Shown here one piece after another: positions 34,526 to 46,110 of a stretch of DNA of 64,000 bases. This DNA is from Phocoena phocoena (taxonomy: Eukaryota; Chordata; Mammalia; Artiodactyla; Phocoenidae). The DNA lies in the NCBI RefSeq assembly GCF_963924675.1, contig NC_089238.1, forward strand, positions 23,231,815-23,295,814, written 5' to 3'. The notes under the pieces are model-generated. The model saw only the letters and a program-made list of their open reading frames with translations, was not told where the DNA came from and did not search any database. Numbering within the stretch: position 1 is the stretch's first letter; every line of letters starts with the position of its first letter. A program made the position numbers and the translations under genes.

Positions 34526-37467
34526 AGGCTAACAGCCATAAAAGGGGAAATCAACAGCAACACAATCATAGTAGGGGACGTTAACACCCCACTTTCACCA
34601 ATGGACAGATCATCTAAAATGAAAGTAAATAAGGAAACACAAGCTTTAAATGATACATTAAACAAGATGGACTTAATTGATATTTATAGGACACTCCATC
34701 CAAAAACAACAGAATACACATTTTTCTCAAGTGCTCATGGAACATTCTCCAGCATAGATCATATCCTGGGTCACAAATCGAGCCTTGGTAAATTTAAGAA
34801 AATTGAAATTGTATCAAGTATCTTTTTCGACCACAATGTTATGAGTCTAGATATCAATTACAGGAAAAAATGTGTAAAAAATACAAACACATGGAGCTAA
34901 ACAATACATTACTAAATGACCAAGAGATCACTGAAATAATCAAAGAGGAAGTCAAAAAATACCTAGAAACGAATGACAATGAAAACACGATGACCCAAAA
35001 CCTACAGCATGCAGCAAAAGAAGTTCTAAGACAGAAGTTTATAGTAATACAATCCTACCTCAAGAAACAACTCAAATAAACAACCTAATCTTACACCTAA
35101 AGCAATGAGAGAAAGAAGAACAAAAAAACTCCCAAAGTTAGCAGAAGGAAAGAAATCATAAAGATCAGATTAGAAATAAAGGAAAAACAAATGAAGAAAA
35201 CAATAGCAAAGATCAATAAAACTAAAAGCTGGTTCTTTGAGAAGATAAATAAAATTGATAAAACATTAGCCAGACTCATTAAGAAAAAAAGGGAGAAGAC
35301 TCAAATCAACAGAATTAGAAATGAAAAAGAAGTAACAACCGACACTATAGAAATACAAAGGATCATGAGAAATTACTACTAGCAACTATATGTCAATAAA
35401 ATGGACAACCTGGAAGAAATGGACAAATTCTTAGAAAAGCACAACCTTCTGAGACTGAACCAGGAAGAAAAATATGAACAGACCAATCACAAGCACTGAA
35501 ATCGAAAATGTGATTAAAAACGTTCCAACAAACAGAAGCACAGGACCTGATGGCTTCACAGGCGAATTCTATCAAACATTTAGAGAAGAGCTTACACCTA
35601 TCCTTCTCAAACTTTTCCAAAATATAGCAGAGGGAGAAACACTCCCAAACTCATTCTATGAGGCCACCATCACCCTGATACCAAAATCAGAAAAAGATGT
35701 CACAAAGAAAGAAAACTACAGGCCAATATCACTGATGAACACAGATGCAAAAATCCTCAACAAAATACTAGCAAACAGAATCCCACAGCACATTAAAAGG
35801 ATCATACACCATGATCAAGTGGGGTTTATCCCAGGAATGCAAGGATTCTTCAACATATGCAAATCAATCAATGTGATACACCATATTAACAAACTGAAGG
35901 ATAAAAACCATATGACAATCTCAGTAGATGCAGAAAAAGCTTTTGACAAAATTCAACAAGAATTTATGATAAAACCTCTCCAAAAACTAGGCATAGAGGG
36001 AACCCACCTCAACATAATAAAGGCCATATATGACAAACCCAGAGCCAACATCGGTCTTAATGGTAAAAAGCTGAAAGCATTTCCTCTAAGATCAGGAACA
36101 AGACAAGGTTGCCCACTCTCACCACTATTAAGGAAACACTGCCATTTACCATTGCAACAAAAAGAATAAAATACCTAAGAATAAACCTACCTAAGGAGAC
36201 AGAAGACCTGTATGCAGAAAAGTATAAGACACTGATGAAAGAAATTAAAGATGATACAAACAGCTGGAGAGATATACCATGTTCTTGGATTGGAAGAGTC
36301 AACATTGTGAAAATGACTATACTACCCAAAGCAATCTACAGATTCAATGCAATCCTTATCAAATTACCAATGGCATTTTCCACAGAACTAGAACAAAAAA
36401 TTTCACAATTTGTATGGAAACACAAAATACCCTAAATAGCCAAAGCAATCTTGAGAAAGAAAAATGGAGCTGGGGGAATCAGGCTCCCTGACTTCAGAGT
36501 ATACTACAAAGGTACAGTAATCAAGACAGTATGGTACTGCACAAAAGCAGAAATACAGAGCAATGGAACAGGATAGAAGGCCCAGAGATAAACCCACACA
36601 CATACGGTCACCTTATCTTTGATAAAGGAGGCAAGAATATACAATGGAGAAAAGACAGCCTGTTCAGTAAGTGGTGCTGGGAAAACTCGACAGCTACATG
36701 GAAAAGAATGAAATTACAACACTCTCTAACACCATCCAGAAAAATAAACTCAAAATCGCTTAAAGACCTACACGTAAGGCCAGACACTATAAAACTCTTA
36801 GAGGAAAACACAGGTGGAACACTCTATGACACACATCACAGTAAGATCCTTTTTGACCCACCTCATAGAGAAATGGAAATAAAAACAAAAATAAACAAAT
36901 GGGACCTAATGAAACTTGAAAGCTTTTGCACAGCAAAGGAAACCATAAACAAGATGAAAAGACAACCCTCAGAATGGGAGAAAATATTTGCCAACAAACC
37001 AACTGACAAAGGATTAGTCTCCAAAATTTACAAGGAGCTCATGCAGCTCAATATCAAAAAAACATACAACCCAGTTCAAAAATAGGTAGGAGACCTAAAC
37101 AGACATTTCGTCAAAGAAGATATACAGATTGCCAACAAATACATGAAAGGATGATCAATATCATCACTAATCATTAGAGAAATGCAAATCAAAACTACAG
37201 TGAGGTATCACCTCACACTGGTCAGAATGGCCATCATCAAAAAAATCCACAAACAATAAATGCTGGAGAGGGTGTGGAGAAAAGGGAACCCTCTTGCACT
37301 GTTGGTGGGAATGTAAATTGATACAGGCCCTATGGAGAACAGTATGGAGGTTCCTTAAAAAACTAAAAACAGAACTACCATATGACTCAGCAATCTCACT
37401 ACTGGGCATATACCCTGAAAAAACCATAATCCAAAAAGAGACATGTACCACAATGTTCAGTGCAGCA
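34526..37467 (+). pseudogene. L1 ORF2 remainder: reverse transcriptase and C-terminal part, broken
   Basis: Open pieces at 34601-34900, 34870-35079, 35191-35382, 35474-36169, 36109-36435 and 36531-37085 are one ORF2 split by frameshifts and stops. The 231-codon piece carries RT motifs ([65 protein letters not shown]). Directly after the last motif the sequence jumps to [16 protein letters not shown], so about 85 codons including the FADD catalytic motif are deleted. The C-terminal region ([20 protein letters not shown]) follows. The 3' end is absent. Confidence 0.88.
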
Positions 37468-38278
37468 CAGGGAAATGACAAACTACTTTGAACTGAATGA
37501 AAATAAAGACACAGCACATCAAGACTGGCAGTATGTCACTAAAGCAGTATTTAGATGGAAATTTATAGCACTAAACACTTTATTAGAAAAGAAGAAAGAT
37601 CTCAAATCAATGATCTCACTTTCTTCCTTAAGAAACTGAAGTATAAGAGCAAATAAAATTTAAAATAAGCAGAAGAAATAAAATAATAACATAGAGGAAA
37701 GCAAAGAAGTAGAAAACAGAAAAACAATAGAGAAAAATCAACGAAACCAAAAGCCAGTTCTTCGGGAAGAACAATTTTAAAACTGATAAACTTCCAATGA
37801 GAATGGCCATTTAAAAAAATTAAAAAGAGAGAAGATACAAAGTACAAATAACAGGAACGAGACAGGTAACAGCACAACAGATTTTACTGATATTAAAAGG
37901 ATAATAATGTTATGAAAATTTTTGTGCCAATATAATTGACAAGTTAGATGAAACGAACAAAATCCTTGGAAGTCACAAATGACCAAAGCTCATTCATAAG
38001 ATAAAGAAAGAAATTCAAATTGCAGTTTTAAGCCTTCTGAAAAACCCCAGGTCCAGATGGCTTCACTGATGAATTCTGCCAAATTTTTAGAGAAGATATA
38101 ATATCCATTCTACACGAACTCTTTAGAAAATTGTTGAGAGAGACATGCTTCCCAACTCATCTAAGAAGCCACATTACACATCAGACAAAGATATTATAAG
38201 AAAACTACACACCAATATTCTTCACGAACACAGATGTAAAACTTTTTAACAACATTCTAGAAAATCAAATCCAACAAT

Positions 38279-38430
38279 AGAGTCAGATCTTGCTTTGCAT
38301 GGTACAGTGTTCACTCAAACTCATACATATCTTGCTTCATGATAACCAGAGAACCATGCAAAGATACAACATGATTCTGATATGGACATGTTTCAGTGAA
38401 CTAAGTACCTTGCAAATTGAAGACTACAGA
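38279..38430. mobile_element. MITE-like DNA transposon with terminal inverted repeats
   Basis: A 150-bp sequence foreign to L1 interrupts the old ORF2. TTTGCATGGTAC (38294-38305) near its left end is nearly the reverse complement of GTACCTTGCAAA (38405-38416) near the right end (11 of 12). The outer bases AGTC...TTG pair loosely as well. TA at both borders (AATAG, GATAG) would suit a Tigger/mariner-type target. Non-coding. Family not identified. Confidence 0.6.
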
Positions 38431-39843
38431 TAGAATAAAAAGATAAAAAATCATGATCAACTTGGGTTTATTGCAGGAATGCAAAGTTGTTTTAATATTT
38501 TAAAATAAATCAGTTCAATTCACTAGATTAATAAATTCAAAAAGGAAAACCATATGATCATCTCAATAAAGGTAGAAAAATATTTGACAAAATCCAATAT
38601 CCATTCCTGATCCAAAATTGTAGCAAACTAGGAATAGAAGGAACTTTCTCAACATGATACAGGGTGTTCACAGAAAACGTACACTGAACATCATAGTAAT
38701 AGTGAAAGACTGAATGTTGTCTTCCTAAGATCACTCTTCCTCCAAGACAATGATGTCTGCTCTCACCATATCCATTCAACATTGAATTACAGGTTGTAGC
38801 CATTGTAAACGGCAAGAAAAACAAAGAAAAGGCAATAAGATTGGAAAGGAAGAAAAACAGTCTTTATTCATAAATTATCTGACCACCTATTTAGAAAATC
38901 CTATAATATCTATTAAAAAAACCTAGTAGAACTAATAAGTACATAGAGCTAGGTGGCAGAATACAAGATTAATATACAAAAGTCAGTTTTATTTCTGTAT
39001 GCTAGCAAACAACAATCAGCAATTTCAATAAAAATGTACAAGTGACAAAAGCAATAAAAAATGCAATACTTGCATACTGACAAAAGATGAACAAGACCTG
39101 TACACTGAAAAGTATAACACACTCCTGAGAAAATTAAAGACCTAAATAAAATAAAAGGACACACACACATCCACACACACAGTGGCCATGGGCAGAAGAC
39201 TCGATATTGGGCAGAAAATTCAATATTGTTAATATGTCAGTTATCTCCATATTGACTTACAGATTCAATGTAATATCAATCAAAATCTCAGGACACTTTT
39301 TTTTTTTCCAGAAATTGATGAACTGATCCTAAAATTCACAGAAAATGTCAAGGACCTAGAATGGCCAAAATGATGCTGGTAAAGAAGAATAAAGTTTAAG
39401 GACTTACACTACCTGAATTCACTATTCATTGTAAACCAGCAGTAATTAAAGCATGTGGTACTGCTGCAAAGATGGACAGTAGATCATTGGAACAGAATAG
39501 AGAGTGAAGAAATATACTCACCAACACACATATGGTTAATTGATTTTCAGCAAAGATCAAAGGCAATTACATGGAAAGAAGATGCCTTTTCAACAGATGG
39601 TGCTGGAACAATTTACCAAAAAATGAACTTGGATCCATATCTTGCACCATATAGAATAATTAACTCAAAATGGATCACAGACCTACAAGTAAAATGTAGA
39701 ACTATAAAAATTCAAGGGGAAAGCATAAAAGGCAATCTTTGTGACTGAATTAGGTAAAAATTTCTTAGATGTGACACTAAAAATCATAATCCATTAAAGA
39801 AAAAATCAATAAATTGGACTTTTTCAAAATTAAGCACTTCTGG

Positions 39844-40045
39844 GCTTCCCTGGTGGCACAGTGGTTGAGAGTCTGCCTGCCAATGCAGGAGACACGGGTT
39901 CGTGCCCCGGTCCGGGAAGATCCCACATGCCGCGGAGTGGCTGGGCCCGTGAGCCATGGCCGCTGAGCCTGCGCGTCCGGAGCCTGTGCTCCGCAACGGG
40001 AGAGGCCACAACAGTGAGAGGCCCGCGTACCAAAAAAAAAAAAAA
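39844..40045 (+). mobile_element. CHR-type SINE, young full copy
   Basis: GGGCTTCCCTGGTGGCACAG head, CGGTCCGGGAAGATCCCACA, GGCCGCTGAGCCTGCGCGTC and CAACAGTGAGAGGCCCGCGT body, and a poly(A) of about 17. Target repeat AAATTAAGCACTTCTG (left) versus AAATTAGGCGCTTCTG (right), with two differences. Confidence 0.95.
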
Positions 40046-40540
40046 AAATTAGGCGCTTCTGCCCTTTGAAAGACAGTGTTCACAGAATGAAAAGACAAGC
40101 CAGAGATGAGAGGAAATATTTGTAATAAGAGGATCTGTATATAAAGAACTTTCAAAATGCAACATAAAAAACAAATATCCCAAATAATATGTGGGCAACA
40201 GACTTCGACAGGTGTATGTATATGTCAAAACTTGTCAATGTACACACTTTAAATATGTGAAGTTTACTCTATGTCAATTAAGGCTCAATAAAGCCGTGAA
40301 AAATATACGGTACTCCTTCATGAGAAAACACTAGAAACATAAGCAATAAAAGAAAATATAAGCTTGACATTGTCAAGATGAAAACATTTGTGGTTCAACG
40401 GACACTATCACAAAAATGAAAAGACAACCCACAGAATGGGAGAAAATTTTGTAAATCATGTATCTAACAAGAGTCTTGTATCTAGGATATATAAACAGTT
40501 ATTATAACTCAACAATAAAAAGACAAATAAAGGGGCAAAG

Positions 40541-40795
40541 GGGGCTTCCCTGGTGGTCCAGTGGTTAAGATCCCTGGTGGTCCAATGGTTAAGAATCTGT
40601 CTTGCAATGCAGGGGACGCAGGTTCGATCCCTGGTTGGAGAACTAAGATCCCACATGCCATGGGGCAACTAAGCCCACGTGCTGCAACTACAGAGCCCAC
40701 ATGCTACAACTAGAGAGAATCCTGTGCACCGCAATGAAGTGAAAAGCCCATGTGCTGCAACTAAGACTATTTATAACAATTTATAAATAAATAAA
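40541..40795 (+). mobile_element. CHR-1-like SINE with duplicated A-box segment
   Basis: Head GGGCTTCCCTGGTGGTCCAG. The 24-bp unit CCCTGGTGGTCCAGTGGTTA AGAT (40548) repeats immediately at 40572 with one change. It then has GGTTCGATCCCTGGTTGGAG, GAGCCCACATGC-type body repeats and an (AAAT)n tail. Target repeat approximately ATAAAGGGGCAAAGG versus ATAAAATGGGCAAAGG. Confidence 0.9.
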
Positions 40796-41625
40796 TATTA
40801 AAAATAAAATGGGCAAAGGATCAAAATGGACAACTATCCAAGCAAGATACACAAATGGACATTAAGCACAGAAAAAGAAGCTCCAGGAAACTGCAAACCA
40901 CAGTGAGATAACACTTTACATCTATTAGGATGGTAACAATAAAAAAGACAGGTAATAACAAATACTGGTGAGTTTATGCAAAAATTGGAACTCTCATACA
41001 TAGCTGATGGTAATATAAAATAGTGTAGCTGCTTTCGCAAATAATCTGGTAGTTCCTCAAATGGTTCAACAAAGAGTTCCGTTTCTAAGTATATTCCACT
41101 TCTAGGTATATTTCAAGAGAAATGAAAACATGTCCACAGAAAAATCTGTATATGAATGTTCATAGGTCTGTTATTCATAATAGCCAAAAAAGTAGAAACA
41201 ACCCAAATATATAGCAACTGAACTAAACGAAACATGGTGTATCCATACAATGGAATATTATTCAACAACAAAAAGAAATGAAGTACTGATACATGCTACC
41301 ACATGGATGAACCCTGAAAACATTATGCTAAGTCAAACAAGTCAGTCATAGATTACCATGTATTGTATGATTGCATTTATACGAAATGTTAGGAATAGGC
41401 AAAACTGATAGATAATGAGTCGTTTCTTAGGGATGGTGAGATTGGATAGTGATGGCTTAAGGCAGGTGTGCTTATTTTTAGGGTAAAGAAAATGTTGCAA
41501 AATTGATTGTGGTAATGGATGCACAACTCCGTGAATATACTAAAAGCCACTGAATTGTATATAGTAAGTGGGTGAATTGTATGGCAAGTGAATTATACCT
41601 CAGTAAAGCTGTTAAAAAAGAATAG

Positions 41626-41745
41626 GGAATCCCCTGGTGGTCCAGTGATTAGGACTCCACGCTTCCACTGCAGGGAGCATGGGTTTGATCCCTGGTCAGG
41701 GAACTAAGATCCCACATGCTGCGTGGCAAGGCCAAAAAAAAAAAG
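41626..41745 (+). mobile_element. CHR-type SINE, short form
   Basis: GGAATCCCCTGGTGGTCCAG, GGGTTTGATCCCTGGTCAGG, GATCCCACATGCTGCGTGGC, then poly(A). Inserted at the 3' tail of the old L1. Confidence 0.9.
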
Positions 41746-43050
41746 TACAATTTTATGGTTTTGACACTTGTCTTCTCCATGTCACACATGTGTGCAGAAA
41801 ATTTTAACCCACAGAAAATACCTGTGGGAAATGTTTAAGTGACATAACATGTAAAATGCATATATCAAATGCCACTTCTCTGAATTGGCCAATATTTACA
41901 CATCTAGTATGCAGCCTTTTGAGGCTGGTTTTAATTTCTCTTTAAGGCTATAAAATCGGTGTTATTTCTTGATAAGCTACCACGTGACAAAGTTCGGGGT
42001 ATTTTAAATTGTTATTGTTAATACGCTATGTGCATCTGTCTTATTTCTCATTAAAAAAGGAAGGTAGCTGATGGGTCATTTAACTTTAAGTTTGATTTTC
42101 TCCCTGGCTGCTCTCAGAGCTTGTGGGTTCAGTTTAGTCATTTCTATCTAGTGAGTTCTGCTCTTCTAGATTGTCCTTAACTCTCTTCCTCTTAATTCCC
42201 CAATTTCATTATCAACCTAGGCTCACATGGAAGGAAAAGAGCTTCAATTTGGGGATATGTCTTTCTGTGTAAACCTTAAGAAAGGCAGTTCTACACATAG
42301 AAGAAAAACAAATTAAGAAGAAACACAAATAAGCCCATTAGGAATTCTCTAAAAAAAAAAATGAAACAATTGTTTTTGAGTTGTTGCTCTGAAATCCATG
42401 CTGCCCAGCTATTGGTAAATGCAGAATTCTCAGCTAAGTTTATATATATAACTTCCACTTTGAAATTACTAAAATTATTTAAGTGTTCCTGTAATACAGA
42501 CTACTGACAATTAGAAATGTTCAAAAGAGATGATAAACTTGATGTCCAGAATAAAGTTCACTTGAGCTCTGGGCAAAAGCAATACCTTTATTCCCCAGAT
42601 AGCAGCTAGGCTAGGAGAGTCAGTGGGCAGAAGGTAAATGTTTCTTGAATGAAGAGAGGAAGCAAGCATCTTTTGTAGAGCAACGCCAATTGAAATGCAA
42701 AACTTAATAGGATGAAAGACTGAATGCTAAGCTTCTGTCAAATAAATGGTGAGAAAAGATTTTGCAATGTTTTAATTTATCTTTATTTGAAGGCATTCCT
42801 TGTATTAGTAATTTGGCGGCCACTGCAACATTTTTTCTAGGTATTATAATATTTGTTTTAAATTATGTAAAATGAAATATAATGGTCATTTTATTTGTTA
42901 GTTGGGTAATGGTATAAACAGAATATTGAGACTTTCAGAGTGAGAAATTCATGGACACACTGCAACTTATGAAGTATACACACACAGGAAACAAAGATTG
43001 GTTAGGAAATTATACTAGTTCTTGTTTAGTTGTGAATACTGTAGAATGCA
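41746..43050. other. Intron, nothing recognised
   Basis: Unclassified AT-rich sequence with no exon signals noticed on either strand. Confidence 0.5.
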
Positions 43051-44000
43051 GTGGCGAGTTGGATGAGGGGAAAGGGAGAGATGAAACGAAAGAGAAAGGG
43101 AAATGAAAGATGACTTCCACATTTCTGGTCTGAATGATTAGGTGAATGATAGTACCACCACATGAGATAAACAGAAAACTAAGAATGGTTTTAGGGGAGA
43201 GAAGATAGTTTCAGGTTTGCGGTGCCTTTGGTAGAGCATTCAGGGGAAGATCCATCAGGCAGTTATACACACAAGTGTGAGGCCCAGATACAGGGATTTA
43301 AAAGTCCTAAGCTTCTAAATTGTAATTAAAATAGCCAAAGTAGATGAACATGCAGAGAACTAAGGGCTGAGAATGGGGCCCTCAGAAATACCAGTATTTA
43401 AGAGGTCAAGGTGAGAAGAGTTTTCTGAAGAGATGGTATAGGAACAGTGAGAGAGAATATAGAGAGAACCAGAAAAGTTTACGAGTAAGTTATCAACCGC
43501 CCGATGTAGACAAAAATCTGGTGACATAAAGGCTGTGAAGTATCCACTGGATTTGTCAATTAGAAGCCACTGGGATTGAATGAGAGGTTTAGTAGAGTGG
43601 AATGGCCTGAAGCCAGACTGTGGCAGGGTGAATTTGAGGTAATAAAGTAGAGAAAGCTGTCTAGAGTCACAAAAACATTTTTAAGTCTGGGGAGACTTGC
43701 ACATATTTAAATAAAGATTGGGAGGAAAAGAGGGTGGAATGAGATGATTCTGAAGGCAAAGCGGGGATAACTGATGCAGTAAGATCCAGAGATATAGGCA
43801 GAATTGAAAGGGAGGGGTTACCAAATAAAAAAATCAATGAGGAGACTGTTAAAATAATAATTCAGGCTAAGCAGAAAGTGTCTTGAAAGTGTCTTGCCAC
43901 TAGGGAGGTGCCAGTGATGATGGAAAAGAAAAGAAGTCTGAAAATCACATTATGAAAGAGGATCGTATCTGCTTTGTGGAGGAGTCAAAGGTAATTTAAC
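43051..44000 (-). mobile_element. L2-like antisense LINE body
   Basis: Purine-rich sequence with GACTTCCACATTTCTGGTCT, CATCAGGCAGTTATACACAC, GAATGGGGCCCTCAGAAATA and GAATGGCCTGAAGCCAGACT. This is the same type of series seen at 4330-4740 and typical of antisense L2. No credible ORF. Family assigned by eye. Confidence 0.5.
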
Positions 44001-44096
44001 TTTCCTAGGCTAAAATGATTGGGGCCATGATGATATCTTTGTAGTAAACAGGGAAATTATGAGGAAGAGTTGGATTTGAAGAGACGGGGAGGTGTG

Positions 44097-44302
44097 ATTG
44101 GTTTTAGACAAGGCAAGTTTTAGACAAAGCAAGAGACAGAGAGGTGTGATTGGTTTTAGACAAGGCAAGTTTGGTTTTAGACAAGGTTTTAGACAAGGCA
44201 AGTTTGAGGATTGTTTGGTTTTAGACAAGGCAAGATTGTTTGGTTTTAGAAAAGGCAAGTCTTGAGGTTTTAGACAAGGCAGGTTTTAGACAAGGCAAGT
44301 GG
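44097..44302 (+). repeat. Degenerate minisatellite, core GGTTTTAGACAAGGCAAG
   Basis: About ten copies of the core with variable spacers (TTTGAGGATTGTTT, AGACAGAGAGGTGTGAT and others), including partial units GGTTTTAGACAA. The variable unit length shows repeated slippage or unequal exchange. The 82-codon minus-strand ORF here, rich in Leu/Pro/Lys, is just the repeat translated. Confidence 0.92.
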
Positions 44303-44505
44303 TCGGACAGCCACATGGCAGAGAAGACAAGGTCTGAGATAAAGATCTGGTGGTTTTTCACCTAGAAGTTAAGAAAACTTGTGTTGTAAATCTGAATGAA
44401 ATAACTGAGGAAAGAAATACAGGGAAAAAAAGTCAACAGCTGAAGATTCTGCCTTGTGGAATGTCCCCAGGGGGCAGATAGAAGATTTAAAAAAACACCC
44501 AGGAC

Positions 44506-44640
44506 TTCCCTGGCGGTCCAATGGTTAAGACTCTGCGCTTCCACTGCATGGGGCGAGAATTTGATCCCTGGTCGGGGAACTAAGATCCCACATGCCTCGT
44601 GGTGCAGAAACAACCACCCAAAACAACAAACCAAACCAGA
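44506..44640 (+). mobile_element. CHR-type SINE, short form
   Basis: GGACTTCCCTGGCGGTCCAA, GAATTTGATCCCTGGTCGGG, GATCCCACATGCCTCGTGG, then an A/C-rich tail. Confidence 0.9.
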
Positions 44641-44759
44641 AGAATGAAAAGTATATATCTCACAGTGATGGAGAGAAACTTGTATCATTCAACATTAGAA
44701 ATGAATAATTTTTTGATCACGTAAACTTAAGCTAAATATGACACCCTTTCATGTGATTG

Positions 44760-45075
44760 TTTTGAGTTATGCAATAGACAGTCCAAGCATCCAATAACTG
44801 AAGACTGATTAAATCAACCAAATGGAATATTTTATAATTGTTAAAATGGCATTATAAAAGTAATATTACTGACATATAAAATTGTTCATAATATGTTAAA
44901 TGAAAAAAGCAGGTCACAACACAGTATTAATAGTATGATCTTATTTTACAATACAAACAAAACATCACACACATGTACACACTCTTGAGCACACAGAGAT
45001 AGAGCTGGGTTTGGAAGGACATACACCCAAGACTAATGGTGGTTATCTCTTGGTGTGCAGGGTTTTAAGTATGTT
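44760..45075 (+). mobile_element. Old L1M 3'-UTR fragment
   Basis: GTCCAAGCATCCAATAACTG, AAGACTGATTAAATCAACCA and AATGAAAAAAGCAGGTCACA match the old L1M 3'-end pattern also seen near 16580-16750. Confidence 0.6.
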
Positions 45076-45199
45076 TTATTTTATTTCTTTTGATATGTAT
45101 GTAGTTTTTGTAGCACGAAGAAAATACTGTTTTCTTGTAGTCACCAGTCATTCTCACATCACCTATTTTAATTCACTGCATAGCCTTAGCACACTTTAT

Positions 45200-45340
45200 T
45201 TTTCTTATTTATGATTTGCTTGTTTATTGTCTACTTTTCCTAAATTTATCTCTCTTATTCAGTCTTATATCCTCAGCACCCAGAATTTGCTTCAGTAGAA
45301 CAGGCACTCAGTAAATACTTTTTAAAGTAAAAGATAACAG
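45200..45340 (+). mobile_element. L2 3' end
   Basis: TTTATTGTCTACTTTTCCTA, TCCTCAGCACCCAGAATTTG and CAGGCACTCAGTAAATACTT are the L2 terminal motifs. Confidence 0.75.
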
Positions 45341-45900
45341 GTAATGCTTTTTTAATAAGAAAAATAAACACTAAAAGCTTAATTTATTGTTAAGCACTGC
45401 CATCTTTCTCCTCAGCTCCTCTATTTTTGAAGTGATCAAATATGTTAGAAGCAAAGGAAAATGGAGATGTAGTCTATCTGTACCCCTGAGGATGGCCAAA
45501 TACCTCTCTGGGTTGCCCTGTGAGATACCTCACAAGACCCAGTGTAGCCTGGGATTGCTGCACAAGAAAAACTGAATGTAACAAGTTAATATGACCAATT
45601 TTTATAGAAGAATAATCTCACAACACACACAAATCTTGTGTCCTCCAAGCAAGCTTGCTGTGATGTTCTATACTTATTTCAATGTCATTGCTGAGGACAT
45701 TTTTGTGATTCCTCTTTGAGGATGCCTTTGGAAGATGTTGAGTCTTCTAACGTTCCCAGTGATGGTTAAGTCTTCAGTGTGAGCAGTAAATGTGAACTTA
45801 AGTGTTATGGTTAAGGTCAGTAAATAGGTTGGTTAGTACGATATTTATACAAAATCAAAGTATATATAAATCAGTGAGACTTATGTGAGTCTGATTCTTT
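45341..45900. other. Intron, nothing recognised
   Basis: The 62-codon frame 45387-45575 (+) has no exon-like flanks or recognised domain. No repeat family identified. Confidence 0.45.
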
Positions 45901-46110
45901 AACTGACTTACTTTTATTGAGACAACTAATTTACCAAAAAATTCACCATTTTAAAGTGTACAATTTAGCAGTCTTTGGTATATTCACAAGGTTGTACAAC
46001 CACCAACTCTATTAAATTTCAGATTATTTTCATCACCCACATGCAGAATCCCATCCCTATTAGCAATCATTCCCCATATAGGCAATTCTTACAGAAGAAC
46101 TTCTAAAGTG
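45901..46110 (-). mobile_element. Old L1M 3' fragment, antisense
   Basis: TTTTATTGAGACAACTAATT, ACCATTTTAAAGTGTACAAT and GGTATATTCACAAGGTTGTA CAACCACC are the well-known reverse 3' region of L1M elements. Similar text occurs at 59815-59960. Confidence 0.8.

Larger units (their letters stand above)
31253..37467 (+). mobile_element. L1 retrotransposon: complete 5' end, missing 3' end
   Basis: Starts at GGGGACCTTCAAGATTGTGG, the L1 5' UTR start, and contains a long GC-rich 5' UTR (to about 33193), ORF1 (33194-34093 area) and ORF2 (from about 34150). It stops at TGTTCAGTGCAGCA without 3' UTR or poly(A). ORF1 has a frameshift near 33605, ORF2 has several, and ORF2 lacks part of the reverse transcriptase. 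The copy is therefore dead. Sequence similarity to the other young L1 pieces in the window is high. The plus and minus ORFs across 31.4-37.5 kb all belong to this element. Confidence 0.93.
37468..41620 (+). mobile_element. Older L1 ORF2 and 3' UTR, resuming after the insertion
   Basis: Continues the ORF2 interrupted at 30483. Landmarks in order: AAATTTATAGCACTAAACAC, ATTCTGCCAAATTTTTAGAG, ATTTGACAAAATCCAATATC, AAAACCTAGTAGAACTAATA, ATGGAACAGAATAGA-like text, GGTGCTGGAACAATT, and the 3' end with TACCTCAGTAAAGCTGTTAA (about 41610). It is full of stops. Internal guests are a DNA transposon (38279-38430) and two SINEs (39844-40045, 40541-40795). Because the younger block lies inside it, this L1 is older. 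Confidence 0.85.

Noticed and set aside
44010..44258. 82-codon minus-strand ORF with repeated Leu-Pro-Cys-Leu-Lys units
   Set aside because: Translation of the minisatellite, not a repeat protein.
44097..44302. Possible CRISPR-like array (regular short repeats with spacers)
   Set aside because: Mammalian context, irregular spacing, spacers themselves related to the core. It is a degenerate minisatellite.
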